Source: a virus
DNA length: 42,479 bases
Strand: one strand, 5' to 3'
IMG/VR virus record: IMGVR_UViG_3300021168_000052
Coordinates: 1-42,479 of that record
The first letter of the stretch is position 1; each line of letters opens with the position of its first letter. Under the pieces are notes generated by a model. The model did not search any database. It was not told the origin of the DNA and saw only the letters and a list, made by a program, of their open reading frames with translations. Positions 1 to 5,424 of the stretch are shown here, one piece after another. A program made the translations under genes and the position numbers.

Positions 1-150
1 TGCGTACGTGCGGGGTGCGGACCAGGGCGGTGCGGACCTGGGCGGTGCGGACCTGGGCGGTGCGTACCTGGGCGGTGCGAACCTGCGCGGCGCGAACCTG
101 CACGGTGCGGACCTGCGCGGTGCGTACCTGTACGGTGCGGACCTGGGCGA
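1..150 (+). repeat. Tandem 15-bp coding repeat
   Basis: About ten imperfect copies of a 15-base unit (ggtgcggacctgggc and variants) are arranged head to tail. Each encodes one pentapeptide. The period and frame match the protein repeat exactly, so this is coding structure. It is also a likely site for copy-number slippage. Confidence 0.9.
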
Positions 151-412
151 TAAGAAGCTCCTCGGCGAGCGGCCATTCTTGCAGATGGGGCCGATCGGCT
201 CACGCTCTGACTACTTGCTGGCCTTCCTCACCGACAAGGGTATCTACATCAAAACCGGCTGCTTCGAAGGCACGCTGGAGGAATTCCAGAAAGCTGTACA
301 CGAGACTCACGGCGCCATCGGCACTCATGCCGAGGAATATGCAGCGGCGCTGGTACTGATCGGCATGCACGCAGAGCTTTGGATGCCAAAAGCGCAAGCG
401 GTGGCCGCATGA
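1..412 (+). CDS. Pentapeptide-repeat protein (continues from 42466 across the window ends)
   Basis: The first ~45 visible residues are uninterrupted A(D/N/Y)LxG pentapeptides, which fold as a right-handed quadrilateral beta-helix. A non-repetitive C-terminal domain of about 85 residues follows, with GSRSDYL, a Cys in the GCFEGT segment, and HAEEY. I recall this domain in other phage pentapeptide proteins; its function is unknown. The frame is open to the left edge (Ala-Tyr-Val before the GTG at 8). The last 14 bases of the window, joined to base 1, supply an ATG and Met-Asn-Phe-Ala-Asp, so the real start is 42466 rather than the GTG at 8. The stop overlaps the next start (ATGA at 409-412). 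Confidence 0.85.
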   Translation, partial: AYVRGADQGGADLGGADLGGAYLGGANLRGANLHGADLRGAYLYGADLGDKKLLGERPFLQMGPIGSRSDYLLAFLTDKGIYIKTGCFEGTLEEFQKAVHETHGAIGTHAEEYAAALVLIGMHAELWMPKAQAVAA

Positions 413-597
413 ACGCCACAAAAGATCTGCTATTCGAACAATTGACCATGACTACCGCGGTAGCGCAACAGGCCTATAAAACCGGGTTTGAGGACGGTTT
501 CGCTGAAGCCATGGCCCAGGTGCTGAAGCGCTTGGATGAGATGCTGGACAAGGATGGCAAGCCGGTGAGTTGCTTTCACAAAAGGCAGGCCGAGTAG
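409..597 (+). CDS. Small hypothetical phage protein, 62 aa
   Basis: Starts at an ATG overlapping the previous stop (ATGA), which I prefer to an upstream in-frame ATG at 379 inside the pentapeptide gene. The product is mostly helical and acidic (TAVAQQAYKTGFEDGFAEAMAQVLKRLDEML). There are no membrane segments or recognised motifs. It belongs to the coupled run of rightward early genes; function unknown. Confidence 0.6.
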   Translation: MNATKDLLFEQLTMTTAVAQQAYKTGFEDGFAEAMAQVLKRLDEMLDKDGKPVSCFHKRQAE

Positions 598-602
598 TAG
601 TT

Positions 603-770
603 ATGGATCCAATCGATGATAACAATGATTTTTGGTGGGCCTGGCAGGAATCGGACGAACGATTCCGCCAGCATCAAGAACTGAGAGACGAACTGACTGA
701 ACTAACCAAGGAGTTGAAAGACCATGAAAGTATCCGAACTGACAGCAGGCAAGTACCTGGCAAAGACTGA
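603..770 (+). CDS. Small hypothetical protein, 55 aa
   Basis: An ATG six bases after the preceding stop opens a 55-residue frame. The N-terminus is acidic and aromatic (DDNNDFWWAWQESDERF), followed by a charged helix (RDELTELTKELKDHE). The last 47 bases overlap the next gene in another frame, so the C-terminus may be incidental. No family recognised. Confidence 0.45.
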   Translation: MDPIDDNNDFWWAWQESDERFRQHQELRDELTELTKELKDHESIRTDSRQVPGKD

Positions 771-1107
771 CTTCGAGGACGATCAGACTTGCACCATCAA
801 AGGTATCAGAACTGAGGAATTGGATGATAACGGTACAAAGAAGGAAAAGACGGTTTGCTATTTCCGGGAACATGCGAAAGGCATGATCTTAAATGTCACT
901 TCGCTGCGGGTTTTGGCCCAAGTGTTCGGCGATGAGACAGACGATTGGAGGGGCAAGCAGGTGATCGTTTATACCGATCCTAATGTTTCCTTTGGCGGTA
1001 AAGTGGTGGGTGGCTTGCGTCTGCGTATTCCTAAGCAGAAAGCCGCTCCTGCACCTTCTCAAGCACCCAAGGAAGAGGATTTCGATAAAGACGAGGTTCC
1101 GTTTTGA
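724..1107 (+). CDS. Putative phage single-stranded-DNA-binding-like protein, 127 aa
   Basis: The body is a compact beta-rich domain (KYLAKTDFEDDQTCTIKGI; CYFREHAKGMILN; GKQVIVYTDPNVSFGGKVVGGLRLRI). A Pro/Ala/Gln-rich linker leads to an acidic tail ending Asp-Glu-Val-Pro-Phe. That ending closely matches the C-terminal acidic tip of bacterial SSB (Asp-Asp-Ile-Pro-Phe), which recruits replication and repair partners. I recall similar short phage proteins annotated as hypothetical. SSB-like function is inferred from the tail and size. A good ribosome site (AAGGAG at 709-714) precedes the ATG. The stop overlaps a possible TTG start of the next gene. Confidence 0.65.
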   Translation: MKVSELTAGKYLAKTDFEDDQTCTIKGIRTEELDDNGTKKEKTVCYFREHAKGMILNVTSLRVLAQVFGDETDDWRGKQVIVYTDPNVSFGGKVVGGLRLRIPKQKAAPAPSQAPKEEDFDKDEVPF

Positions 1108-1394
1108 AGGTTTCAGACATCATGAGCGGGGAGCCCGAGGACAACCTCGGGTACTCCGTCGATTACAAAACAGCTCCACGCATCTCAGGAGAGATTCGCA
1201 GGATTCTAAATCTGGACCTGGATGAGGTCGATATCGCCACCCAGGTCCAGATTTATGATTCTAGCTTGAGTACCGAGGATAAGCTGGCAGCAAGCCTGCT
1301 CTTAAGCCCAGGTGAACGTCGATCTTGGCAGATGTTTGTGAACTATGAAGATTGGCGGCTAAAAGAGGAAATGATGCGTGCTCGTAACCGATGA
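1104..1394 (+). CDS. Hypothetical early protein, ~96 aa
   Basis: Two starts are possible: TTG at 1104, which makes a TTGA overlap with the previous stop and has GAGG seven bases upstream, or ATG at 1122 with GAAGG eleven bases upstream. I chose TTG because 4-base overlaps are the rule in this unit. The product is acidic and helical (GEIRRILNLDLDEVDIATQVQIYDSSLSTEDKLAASLLL). No family recognised. Confidence 0.6.
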   Translation: MKVSDIMSGEPEDNLGYSVDYKTAPRISGEIRRILNLDLDEVDIATQVQIYDSSLSTEDKLAASLLLSPGERRSWQMFVNYEDWRLKEEMMRARNR

Positions 1395-1701
1395 AATCTT
1401 GGAAGCCGCTCTCAAGCGCTTGGCAGCGACAGATGATCTATCCGCCGAGCTGCACACAAAAGTTGAGCGGGCAGAGTTCAAGGCCAAGGCCATCAAAGAT
1501 GCCGTGTTCCTGCGCAGTGAGGGTACCGCTGGCAAACGTTCGGCACTGGCCGGTGCCTCAGCAGATTATCAGTCAGCAATGGACGAATACTTTACGGCTC
1601 TGCAAGCCCATGAAGCGCTCAAGAATGAGCGACAGAGAAAAATTATTGTAATAGACGTGTGGAGATCGTTAAATTCTGCACGAACCAAGGGAATTTTATG
1701 A
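1378..1701 (+). CDS. Conserved phage hypothetical protein, 107 aa
   Basis: The GTG start has AGAGGA eight bases upstream and lies inside the end of the previous gene. The product is a long helical hairpin (DEILEAALKRLAATDDLSAELHTKVERAEFKAKAIKDAVFL, then a helix ending in VWRSLNSARTKG). From memory, proteins with this layout (VTDEIL... LKNERxR..IIDVWR) recur in many proteobacterial phages as small early proteins of unknown role. The stop overlaps the next ATG (ATGA). Confidence 0.7.
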   Translation: MLVTDEILEAALKRLAATDDLSAELHTKVERAEFKAKAIKDAVFLRSEGTAGKRSALAGASADYQSAMDEYFTALQAHEALKNERQRKIIVIDVWRSLNSARTKGIL

Positions 1702-1916
1702 CTCAAGCCGATATGATCCTTCGCCACCTGGAGCACGGCCATACGCTGACCAGTTTTCAAGCTTTTAGAATGTTTGGGATAACCAGAATTTCTGATAGGT
1801 GCAGAGACCTCAGAAACAAAGGTCATCCAATCGAATCAGTAACCATCAAACTGCCGAGCGGCCGACGCTGCTCGCAATACTTTTTAGCGATACCGGTACT
1901 TTCGAGGACAGCATGA
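1698..1916 (+). CDS. Winged-helix/HTH protein, 72 aa
   Basis: Starts at the ATG in the ATGA overlap at 1698, with AAGGGA just upstream; a longer frame from 1659 is less likely. The sequence ILRHLEHGHTLTSFQAFRMFGITRISDRCRDLRNKGHPI has the layout of the small phage helix-turn-helix family (PF14090-like). In it, a helix set by 'TSFQA..MFGITRISDRCRDLR' is followed by a short beta wing. It is probably a DNA-binding early regulator; the target is unknown. Confidence 0.7.
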   Translation: MTQADMILRHLEHGHTLTSFQAFRMFGITRISDRCRDLRNKGHPIESVTIKLPSGRRCSQYFLAIPVLSRTA

Positions 1917-2104
1917 ATCTAGTCCATACCTGCCTTGGCTGTAGCCGCGAATTTCTATCAGGCATCTATCATAATTTCTGTCCCGACTGTCGAACTAACC
2001 AAAAGGAACAATCAAATGAAACCGATTCTCATTCTAGCTCTGACGCTCGCGTCGATGAGCGCCTTAGCCCGTGGATCCACAACTCACCCCGTCGCCTATC
2101 TTGA
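1913..2104 (+). CDS. Zinc-ribbon protein, 63 aa
   Basis: ATG overlaps the preceding stop (ATGA) with GAGGA upstream. Two CxxC knuckles (CLGC and CPDC, 17 residues between pairs) predict a single zinc ribbon. The C-terminal half is polar and shares DNA with the start of the next gene from 2016 in a different frame, so that part may not be conserved. Function unknown. Confidence 0.5.
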   Translation: MNLVHTCLGCSREFLSGIYHNFCPDCRTNQKEQSNETDSHSSSDARVDERLSPWIHNSPRRLS

Positions 2105-2357
2105 GGTCAAAGCCCCCACTGGCTGGACGGTATCGTACTGCACGATATCAGGGCCAGCAGGCGCTTACGCCTGGGCCACGCCATCGACGAATGAGACCTG
2201 CTACTTTGGCTATTTGAACTATTCTGGGACTTACACCGTCACCGTGTATGAGGAATCGCCGGTGCGCACCCAAGTCACGAGCGAGCAACTAGTGGTCAGT
2301 CCCTTATCCCCTGGCGAATCAGTGCCGGTGATCATTATCCAGATGGAAGCCGAGTAA
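2016..2357 (+). CDS. Secreted protein with signal peptide, 113 aa
   Basis: The ATG at 2016 has AAAAGGAA 8-10 bases upstream and is preferred to the earlier in-frame start at 1935. The N-terminus is a classic Sec signal peptide (MKPILILALTLASMSALA, cleavage after Ala-Leu-Ala). The mature part is about 95 residues, beta-rich, and has two Cys that could pair in the periplasm (SYC and TCYFGY). There is no C-terminal membrane helix, so it does not look like an exosortase substrate. It is one of two exported proteins in the rightward unit. Function unknown. Confidence 0.65.
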   Translation: MKPILILALTLASMSALARGSTTHPVAYLEVKAPTGWTVSYCTISGPAGAYAWATPSTNETCYFGYLNYSGTYTVTVYEESPVRTQVTSEQLVVSPLSPGESVPVIIIQMEAE

Positions 2358-2386
2358 CAGTCTGCAAAACGCCTCGAAGGATGACC

Positions 2387-2761
2387 ATGGTTAAGCGGTA
2401 TAGAGTGGGATATCACGACTATCTGAACGAAGATATGATTACCGCCAAGGATTACGACATCCTTGCCGCTGCGTTGGCAGAAGCCAAGATGACATTGCGC
2501 AAGTTTGAGTATCCGCCAGAGCATCGCGTCACCGTGGCCGAAGCCCGCGTCGAGCAGCTGGAGGCGGCGCTGCGAGCAATCAAAGAGCGCGGCGATACCG
2601 ACGATTCGGCCAAAGCGATGTACGCGATTGCACGCTCCGCACTGGAAACGTTCGCTGAGTCAAAACAGCCAGACGAGTATGCGGCACATAGCCCTGAGTG
2701 CTATCTGCGCAAGTACCGCGAAGGTTACTGCGATTGCGAACTTCCAAGGGAAACGGTTTGA
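2387..2761 (+). CDS. Hypothetical protein, 124 aa
   Basis: Start set at the ATG at 2387 (GAAGG six bases upstream) because the ATG at 2381 touches the ribosome site. The N-terminus reads YRVGYHDYLNEDMITAKDYDILAAALAEA, followed by a charged helix (VAEARVEQLEAALRAIKERG). The C-terminus is Cys-rich (CYLRKYREGYCDCE), suggesting a metal site. Its function is unknown. Confidence 0.65.
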   Translation: MVKRYRVGYHDYLNEDMITAKDYDILAAALAEAKMTLRKFEYPPEHRVTVAEARVEQLEAALRAIKERGDTDDSAKAMYAIARSALETFAESKQPDEYAAHSPECYLRKYREGYCDCELPRETV

Positions 2762-2767
2762 GAAGCC

Positions 2768-2872
2768 ATGAGTACATTCTGGTTTGAATTCACTGAGGGC
2801 GAGATTCGGCAAATAGAAAGCCACATCGAGCGCAGCCAGCGAGAAGGCGTCTATTACGGAAACCGGGAATAG
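2768..2872 (+). CDS. 34-aa ORF ended by an amber codon; N-terminal part of a split small gene
   Basis: ATG at 2768 gives FWFEFTEGEIRQIESHIERSQ... ending Tyr-Tyr-Gly-Asn-Arg-Glu before TAG (2870-2872). The same frame continues for 69 codons without a break (Tyr-Val-Lys-Arg-Asp-Thr-Arg-Ile-Met-Asn-Glu-Leu). From memory, small phage proteins of this type read YYGNRE-Q-Y..R..RI, so the amber appears to sit where Gln is expected. This could be a nonsense mutation, amber suppression or readthrough. Confidence 0.6.
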   Translation: MSTFWFEFTEGEIRQIESHIERSQREGVYYGNRE

Positions 2873-2875
2873 TAT

Positions 2876-3079
2876 GTGAAGCGTGACACGAGAATCATGA
2901 ACGAACTAATAAAGCGCCGCTCTAAGTCGAAAATCTCAGCGGAAACGCCAGTGGAGGCGCAAGCGCCCATGCCATGCCCAGGTTTCGATAGCGGCGCATG
3001 CATACCTGGTAGGTACTGCGGCAGAAGGCTTGGATATGCGTATCCATGCCCAGGGCAACCCACTTTGAAAATCAAATGA
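2876..3079 (+). CDS. Continuation of the amber-split gene (or GTG-initiated 67-aa ORF)
   Basis: It is in frame with 2768-2872, starting one codon after the TAG. If expressed independently it would use GTG at 2876, but no ribosome site is visible. The product begins with a basic helix (VKRDTRIMNELIKRRSKSK) and ends in a Cys/Gly/Pro-rich tail with four Cys (PCPG, ACIPG, RYCG, YPCPG). The stop overlaps the next ATG (ATGA at 3076-3079), so this segment is joined to the downstream coupled run. Confidence 0.5.
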   Translation: MKRDTRIMNELIKRRSKSKISAETPVEAQAPMPCPGFDSGACIPGRYCGRRLGYAYPCPGQPTLKIK

Positions 3080-3186
3080 GAACAGAATTTTACTCTCCCG
3101 TGGGTTGGTACCAAGCCCAAACGAGTATGGCCGCAAGAGCGGGACAAGGCACGGCCCCAAAAGGTATTTTGGTAATCGCGTCATGA
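3076..3186 (+). CDS. Micro-ORF, 36 aa, translationally coupled
   Basis: ATGA overlaps at both ends (3076-3079 and 3183-3186). Product: MRTEFYSPVGWYQAQ... rich in Ala/Gly. There is no strong ribosome site of its own, which fits re-initiation by a terminating ribosome. No homologue recognised. Confidence 0.4.
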   Translation: MRTEFYSPVGWYQAQTSMAARAGQGTAPKGILVIAS

Positions 3187-3272
3187 GAAAGCCTGGAGAC
3201 AGTAGTACCCGGAACGGCTTGACAGCTCGGAGAGACGGCACCACTTGGAATACTTCAGAGGCTGTCAAGTGA
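3183..3272 (+). CDS. Micro-ORF, 29 aa, translationally coupled
   Basis: ATGA overlap at its start and GTGA overlap at its end (3269-3272). The product is polar and basic (MRKPGDSSTRNGLTARRDG...). The support is positional: it fills the gap between coupled neighbours exactly. No family recognised. Confidence 0.35.
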   Translation: MRKPGDSSTRNGLTARRDGTTWNTSEAVK

Positions 3273-3427
3273 CACGGCGCGATCACATCCGCTGCGTTTG
3301 GTGCCAACGTATCGGCTGCGCTTCGTCGGCGTGTCGCATCGACTACCACAACGCGATGTTCGTTTTCGTGCTGTCACCTTTCGCAAAGAAGCGCGCATCA
3401 CAATCTCAATCCAAAGGTGAGTCATGA
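3269..3427 (+). CDS. Small Cys-containing protein, 52 aa
   Basis: The GTG at 3269 overlaps the previous stop and has AGAGG nine bases upstream. The product contains CVWCQRIGC and a further Cys (SSACR), compatible with a small zinc site, then a basic tail. The stop overlaps the RNA-ligase ATG at 3424. A TTG at 3245 is an alternative start. Confidence 0.45.
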   Translation: MTRRDHIRCVWCQRIGCASSACRIDYHNAMFVFVLSPFAKKRASQSQSKGES

Positions 3428-4047
3428 TTGAATTTACCGAGTTCGACAAGATCAGTCGCCTCAATCGTGAGGTCATTGTCACCGAGAAGATCGATGGCAC
3501 AAATGGGCAAGTGCATATCCGACTGGCCGAAGGCAGCGAACTTGAAATGGGCTATGACACTCAGATCGAGGTCGATGGGCTGCCGTGCTATATCCGCGCC
3601 GGATCGCGCAATCGATGGGTACTATATCTCGGCTCTGATGACAACAATGGCTTTGGTCGGTGGGTCCATCAGAACGCCCATGAATTGGCCGCATTGGGTG
3701 CTGGAGCGCACTTCGGCGAATGGTGGGGGATGGGCATCCAGCGCAAATACGCAGTCCCTGAAAAGCGCTGGAGCTTATTTAATGTATCTCGCTGGACGGA
3801 TGACACGAAGCCTGCCTGTTGCCATGTCGTGCCAATCATCACTCGCGGTATTGGATTCTCCTGCGTTTACGAAGCCATCGAGCTGCTGAAGAAATATGGA
3901 TCGGTTGCCGCGCCAGGATTTATGAAGCCTGAAGGCGTCGTGGCTTTCCATGTCCACAGCCGCGAGCTTTTCAAGATGACGATTGAAAAGGACCAGGAGC
4001 ATAAATGGGAAAGCTCGCAAGCCAAAACCAAAGGTGAGCATGAATGA
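3424..4047 (+). CDS. RNA ligase (nucleotidyltransferase superfamily), 207 aa
   Basis: ATP-dependent ligase fold. Motif I is EKIDGTNG at residues 21-28, with Lys22 as the residue that would be adenylated. A middle segment FGEWWGMG (98-105) and RWSLFN (115-120) match motif III/IIIa positions. KPEGVV (168-173) matches motif IV, and LFKMT (182-186) matches motif V with its Lys. The length is short for a ligase with an extra C-terminal domain. It resembles the Rnl2-like phage RNA ligases that reseal broken RNA such as host-cleaved tRNA. No polynucleotide kinase is visible elsewhere in the genome. The ATG overlaps the upstream stop and has AAGGTGA before it. Confidence 0.85.
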   Translation: MIEFTEFDKISRLNREVIVTEKIDGTNGQVHIRLAEGSELEMGYDTQIEVDGLPCYIRAGSRNRWVLYLGSDDNNGFGRWVHQNAHELAALGAGAHFGEWWGMGIQRKYAVPEKRWSLFNVSRWTDDTKPACCHVVPIITRGIGFSCVYEAIELLKKYGSVAAPGFMKPEGVVAFHVHSRELFKMTIEKDQEHKWESSQAKTKGEHE

Positions 4048-4801
4048 GTTGGCACTTTTCGCTGGCGCTGGTGGAGGCTTACTCGCGAGCCGCCTTATCG
4101 GCTGGCGAACTATCTGCGCAGTGGAGATCAATGAATTCTGCCGGTCAGTCCTTGAGCTCCGACAGTGTGATGGCTCTCTCGATCTATTCCCAATCTGGGA
4201 CGACATACGAACCTTCGATGGCACAGCTTGGCGAGGACGTGTTGACGTGGTTTCTGGCGGATTTCCCTGTCAGGACATCAGCAGCGCAGGTACCCGCACC
4301 GGCCTCGATGGCGAACGAAGCGGTCTGTGGGTGGAAATGGCCAGGGTCATTCGTGAAGTGGAACCGCCCTTCGCGTTCGTGGAAAACTCGGCAGATCTCG
4401 TTATTAGAGGACTCGACATTGTGTTATCCGACTTGGCCGAAATGGGGATGGATGCGCGATGGGGAGTGTTCAGCGCTGCCGATGTTGGAGCACGACACCA
4501 GCGTGAGAGGCTCTTTATCGTTGCCGACCGTGACGGCCAGTTGGGACCGCCGGGGGCCTGGTCTGAGCGGCAATTTAGACAACCGTCGAATGAGCGCTTC
4601 TGCAACGGACTCAACGCGCCAGATAGTCTCGCACTTTGGATGGAGATGGCCGACGCCCGTGCTCGAATGGATGATGATGTGGCCCATCGGCTGGTCCGCA
4701 CTCACGCCATTGGAAACGGACAATTACCAAGTGTGGCTGCAGGAGCATGGCGGATGTTGACTGGCTACGATTTTAATACAGGAGTGAAGTCTGATGGCTG
4801 A
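4040..4801 (+). CDS. C5-cytosine DNA methyltransferase, 253 aa
   Basis: SAM-binding motif I is LFAGAGGG (6-13). Catalytic motif IV is GGFPCQDIS (73-81) with Cys77 as the nucleophile. Motif VI is ENS (115-117, where ENV is usual), motif VIII is RHQRERLFI (152-160), and motif X-like GNGQLPSVAA is near the C-terminus. The target-recognition region between motifs VIII and X is very short, so specificity may be relaxed. This form is common in phages and probably protects the genome from restriction. I chose ATG 4040, eight bases inside the RNA-ligase end, with AAGGTGAGC upstream. A second open frame (4044-4760) is nested inside it. Confidence 0.85.
   Translation: MNELALFAGAGGGLLASRLIGWRTICAVEINEFCRSVLELRQCDGSLDLFPIWDDIRTFDGTAWRGRVDVVSGGFPCQDISSAGTRTGLDGERSGLWVEMARVIREVEPPFAFVENSADLVIRGLDIVLSDLAEMGMDARWGVFSAADVGARHQRERLFIVADRDGQLGPPGAWSERQFRQPSNERFCNGLNAPDSLALWMEMADARARMDDDVAHRLVRTHAIGNGQLPSVAAGAWRMLTGYDFNTGVKSDG
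4044..4760 (+). CDS. Nested +1-frame protein, 238 aa, overprinting the methyltransferase
   Basis: This ORF lies entirely inside the methyltransferase in the +1 frame. Its ATG overlaps the RNA-ligase stop (ATGA at 4044-4047). The product is Trp/Ser/Pro-rich: MSWHFSLALVEAYS at the start, WPGSFVKWNRPSRSWKTRQ and TWPKWGWMRDGECSALPM in the middle, and WPTPVLEWMMMWPIGW plus LETDNYQVWLQEHGG at the end. From memory, phage proteins starting MSWH(F/Y)S.ALVEAYS and carrying 'PRWG.MRDGE' and 'EWMMG.PIGW' motifs exist in databases. If so, both frames are conserved. I cannot confirm expression. The alternative is a chance open frame carrying conserved-looking words because the methyltransferase DNA itself is conserved. 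Confidence 0.5.
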   Translation: MSWHFSLALVEAYSRAALSAGELSAQWRSMNSAGQSLSSDSVMALSIYSQSGTTYEPSMAQLGEDVLTWFLADFPVRTSAAQVPAPASMANEAVCGWKWPGSFVKWNRPSRSWKTRQISLLEDSTLCYPTWPKWGWMRDGECSALPMLEHDTSVRGSLSLPTVTASWDRRGPGLSGNLDNRRMSASATDSTRQIVSHFGWRWPTPVLEWMMMWPIGWSALTPLETDNYQVWLQEHGGC

Positions 4802-4973
4802 GATCGGCAAGGAAATGATAATCGCTCTGCGCGGCACCGAATTTCCCATGAAGTGTGATTGGTGTGGCAAAGAGATCACGGAAGAGACCGCAGAGCCAGA
4901 GGAAGCTGGTCAGTGGGTTTGCTACGAATGCGCAACTGCGCCTGACCTGGACGATCCTCGTGCGCCTGGCTAA
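4794..4973 (+). CDS. Zinc-finger-like protein, 59 aa
   Basis: ATG at 4794 overlaps the methyltransferase end by eight bases and has AGGAG nine bases upstream. Product MAEIGKEMIIAL..., with two CxxC knuckles (CDWC and CYEC, 18 residues between pairs) forming a single predicted zinc ribbon, then an acidic tail. Function unknown. Confidence 0.65.
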   Translation: MAEIGKEMIIALRGTEFPMKCDWCGKEITEETAEPEEAGQWVCYECATAPDLDDPRAPG

Positions 4974-5154
4974 GGTCATTCGAGCGTATCGGAAGCACCA
5001 CGAGATCACATTGCGCGCTCTTGCTCAGGACATTGGGACCAGCGCCGCGACGCTGATGCGATTTGAGCATGGGGTGGCAATCGACGCCAAGACATTCGTT
5101 GCCATTTTAAATTGGCTAACGTCACCATCCGATGGAGAAGTGAATGCCCCTTGA
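4960..5154 (+). CDS. Cro/CI-type HTH protein, 64 aa
   Basis: The sequence VIRAYRKHHEITLRALAQDIGTSAATLMRFEHG fits the five-helix XRE fold: 'LRALAQDIG' is helix 2 and 'SAATLMRFE' the recognition helix. The best start is GTG at 4960, overlapping the previous gene by 14 bases. Its ribosome site is poor, so translation may depend on coupling. It is a second XRE-like regulator, distinct from the one at 41151, and lies late in the rightward unit. Confidence 0.65.
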   Translation: MRLAKVIRAYRKHHEITLRALAQDIGTSAATLMRFEHGVAIDAKTFVAILNWLTSPSDGEVNAP

Positions 5155-5365
5155 AAACCACGATGTGAAAGCGGCGCTGGCCGACAAGTACGGCTACAAA
5201 ATTATGGGCTGGGCCGTTGATCTGGATAACCCGGCAGGGATCACCTTGGAGTCCAAATGGGGCGGCTCTTTCTTGCGTCTCCAACACAAAGACTCGCTCA
5301 AAGTGTGGGAATGGGTAGTCAAAGAGCGCCACCACCATACAACCAATATCAAAAGACCGTCATGA
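5144..5365 (+). CDS. Hypothetical protein, 73 aa
   Basis: ATG at 5144 overlaps the upstream stop by 11 bases with GGAG upstream. The product (YGYKIMGWAVDLDNPAGITLESKWGGSFLRLQHKDSL) looks like a small beta-rich domain with a His-rich tail (ERHHHTTN). The stop overlaps the next micro-ORF (ATGA). Not recognised. Confidence 0.6.
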   Translation: MPLENHDVKAALADKYGYKIMGWAVDLDNPAGITLESKWGGSFLRLQHKDSLKVWEWVVKERHHHTTNIKRPS

Positions 5366-5424
5366 CCTTTAATAAAGATCAAAAGATCATGACTACTGCT
5401 GATGCCGCAAAGGAGCAACCATGA
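5362..5424 (+). CDS. 20-codon coupling/leader ORF
   Basis: MTFNKDQKIMTTADAAKEQP sits between two ATGA overlaps (5362-5365 with the preceding stop, 5421-5424 with the next start) and contains the AAGGAG ribosome site (5409-5414) of the exosortase substrate gene. It exactly bridges the gap, so it may couple translation of the cassette to the upstream genes. Confidence 0.4.
   Translation: MTFNKDQKIMTTADAAKEQP

Noticed and set aside
1-150. CRISPR-like array
   Set aside because: The 15-bp repeats have no spacers and encode pentapeptides in one frame.
409-3079. Genome-wide amber recoding (TAG as Gln)
   Set aside because: Other clear genes end at TAG (409-597, with two TAGs in a row, and the tail hub stopping at 17089), so only one gene shows a suspicious in-frame amber.
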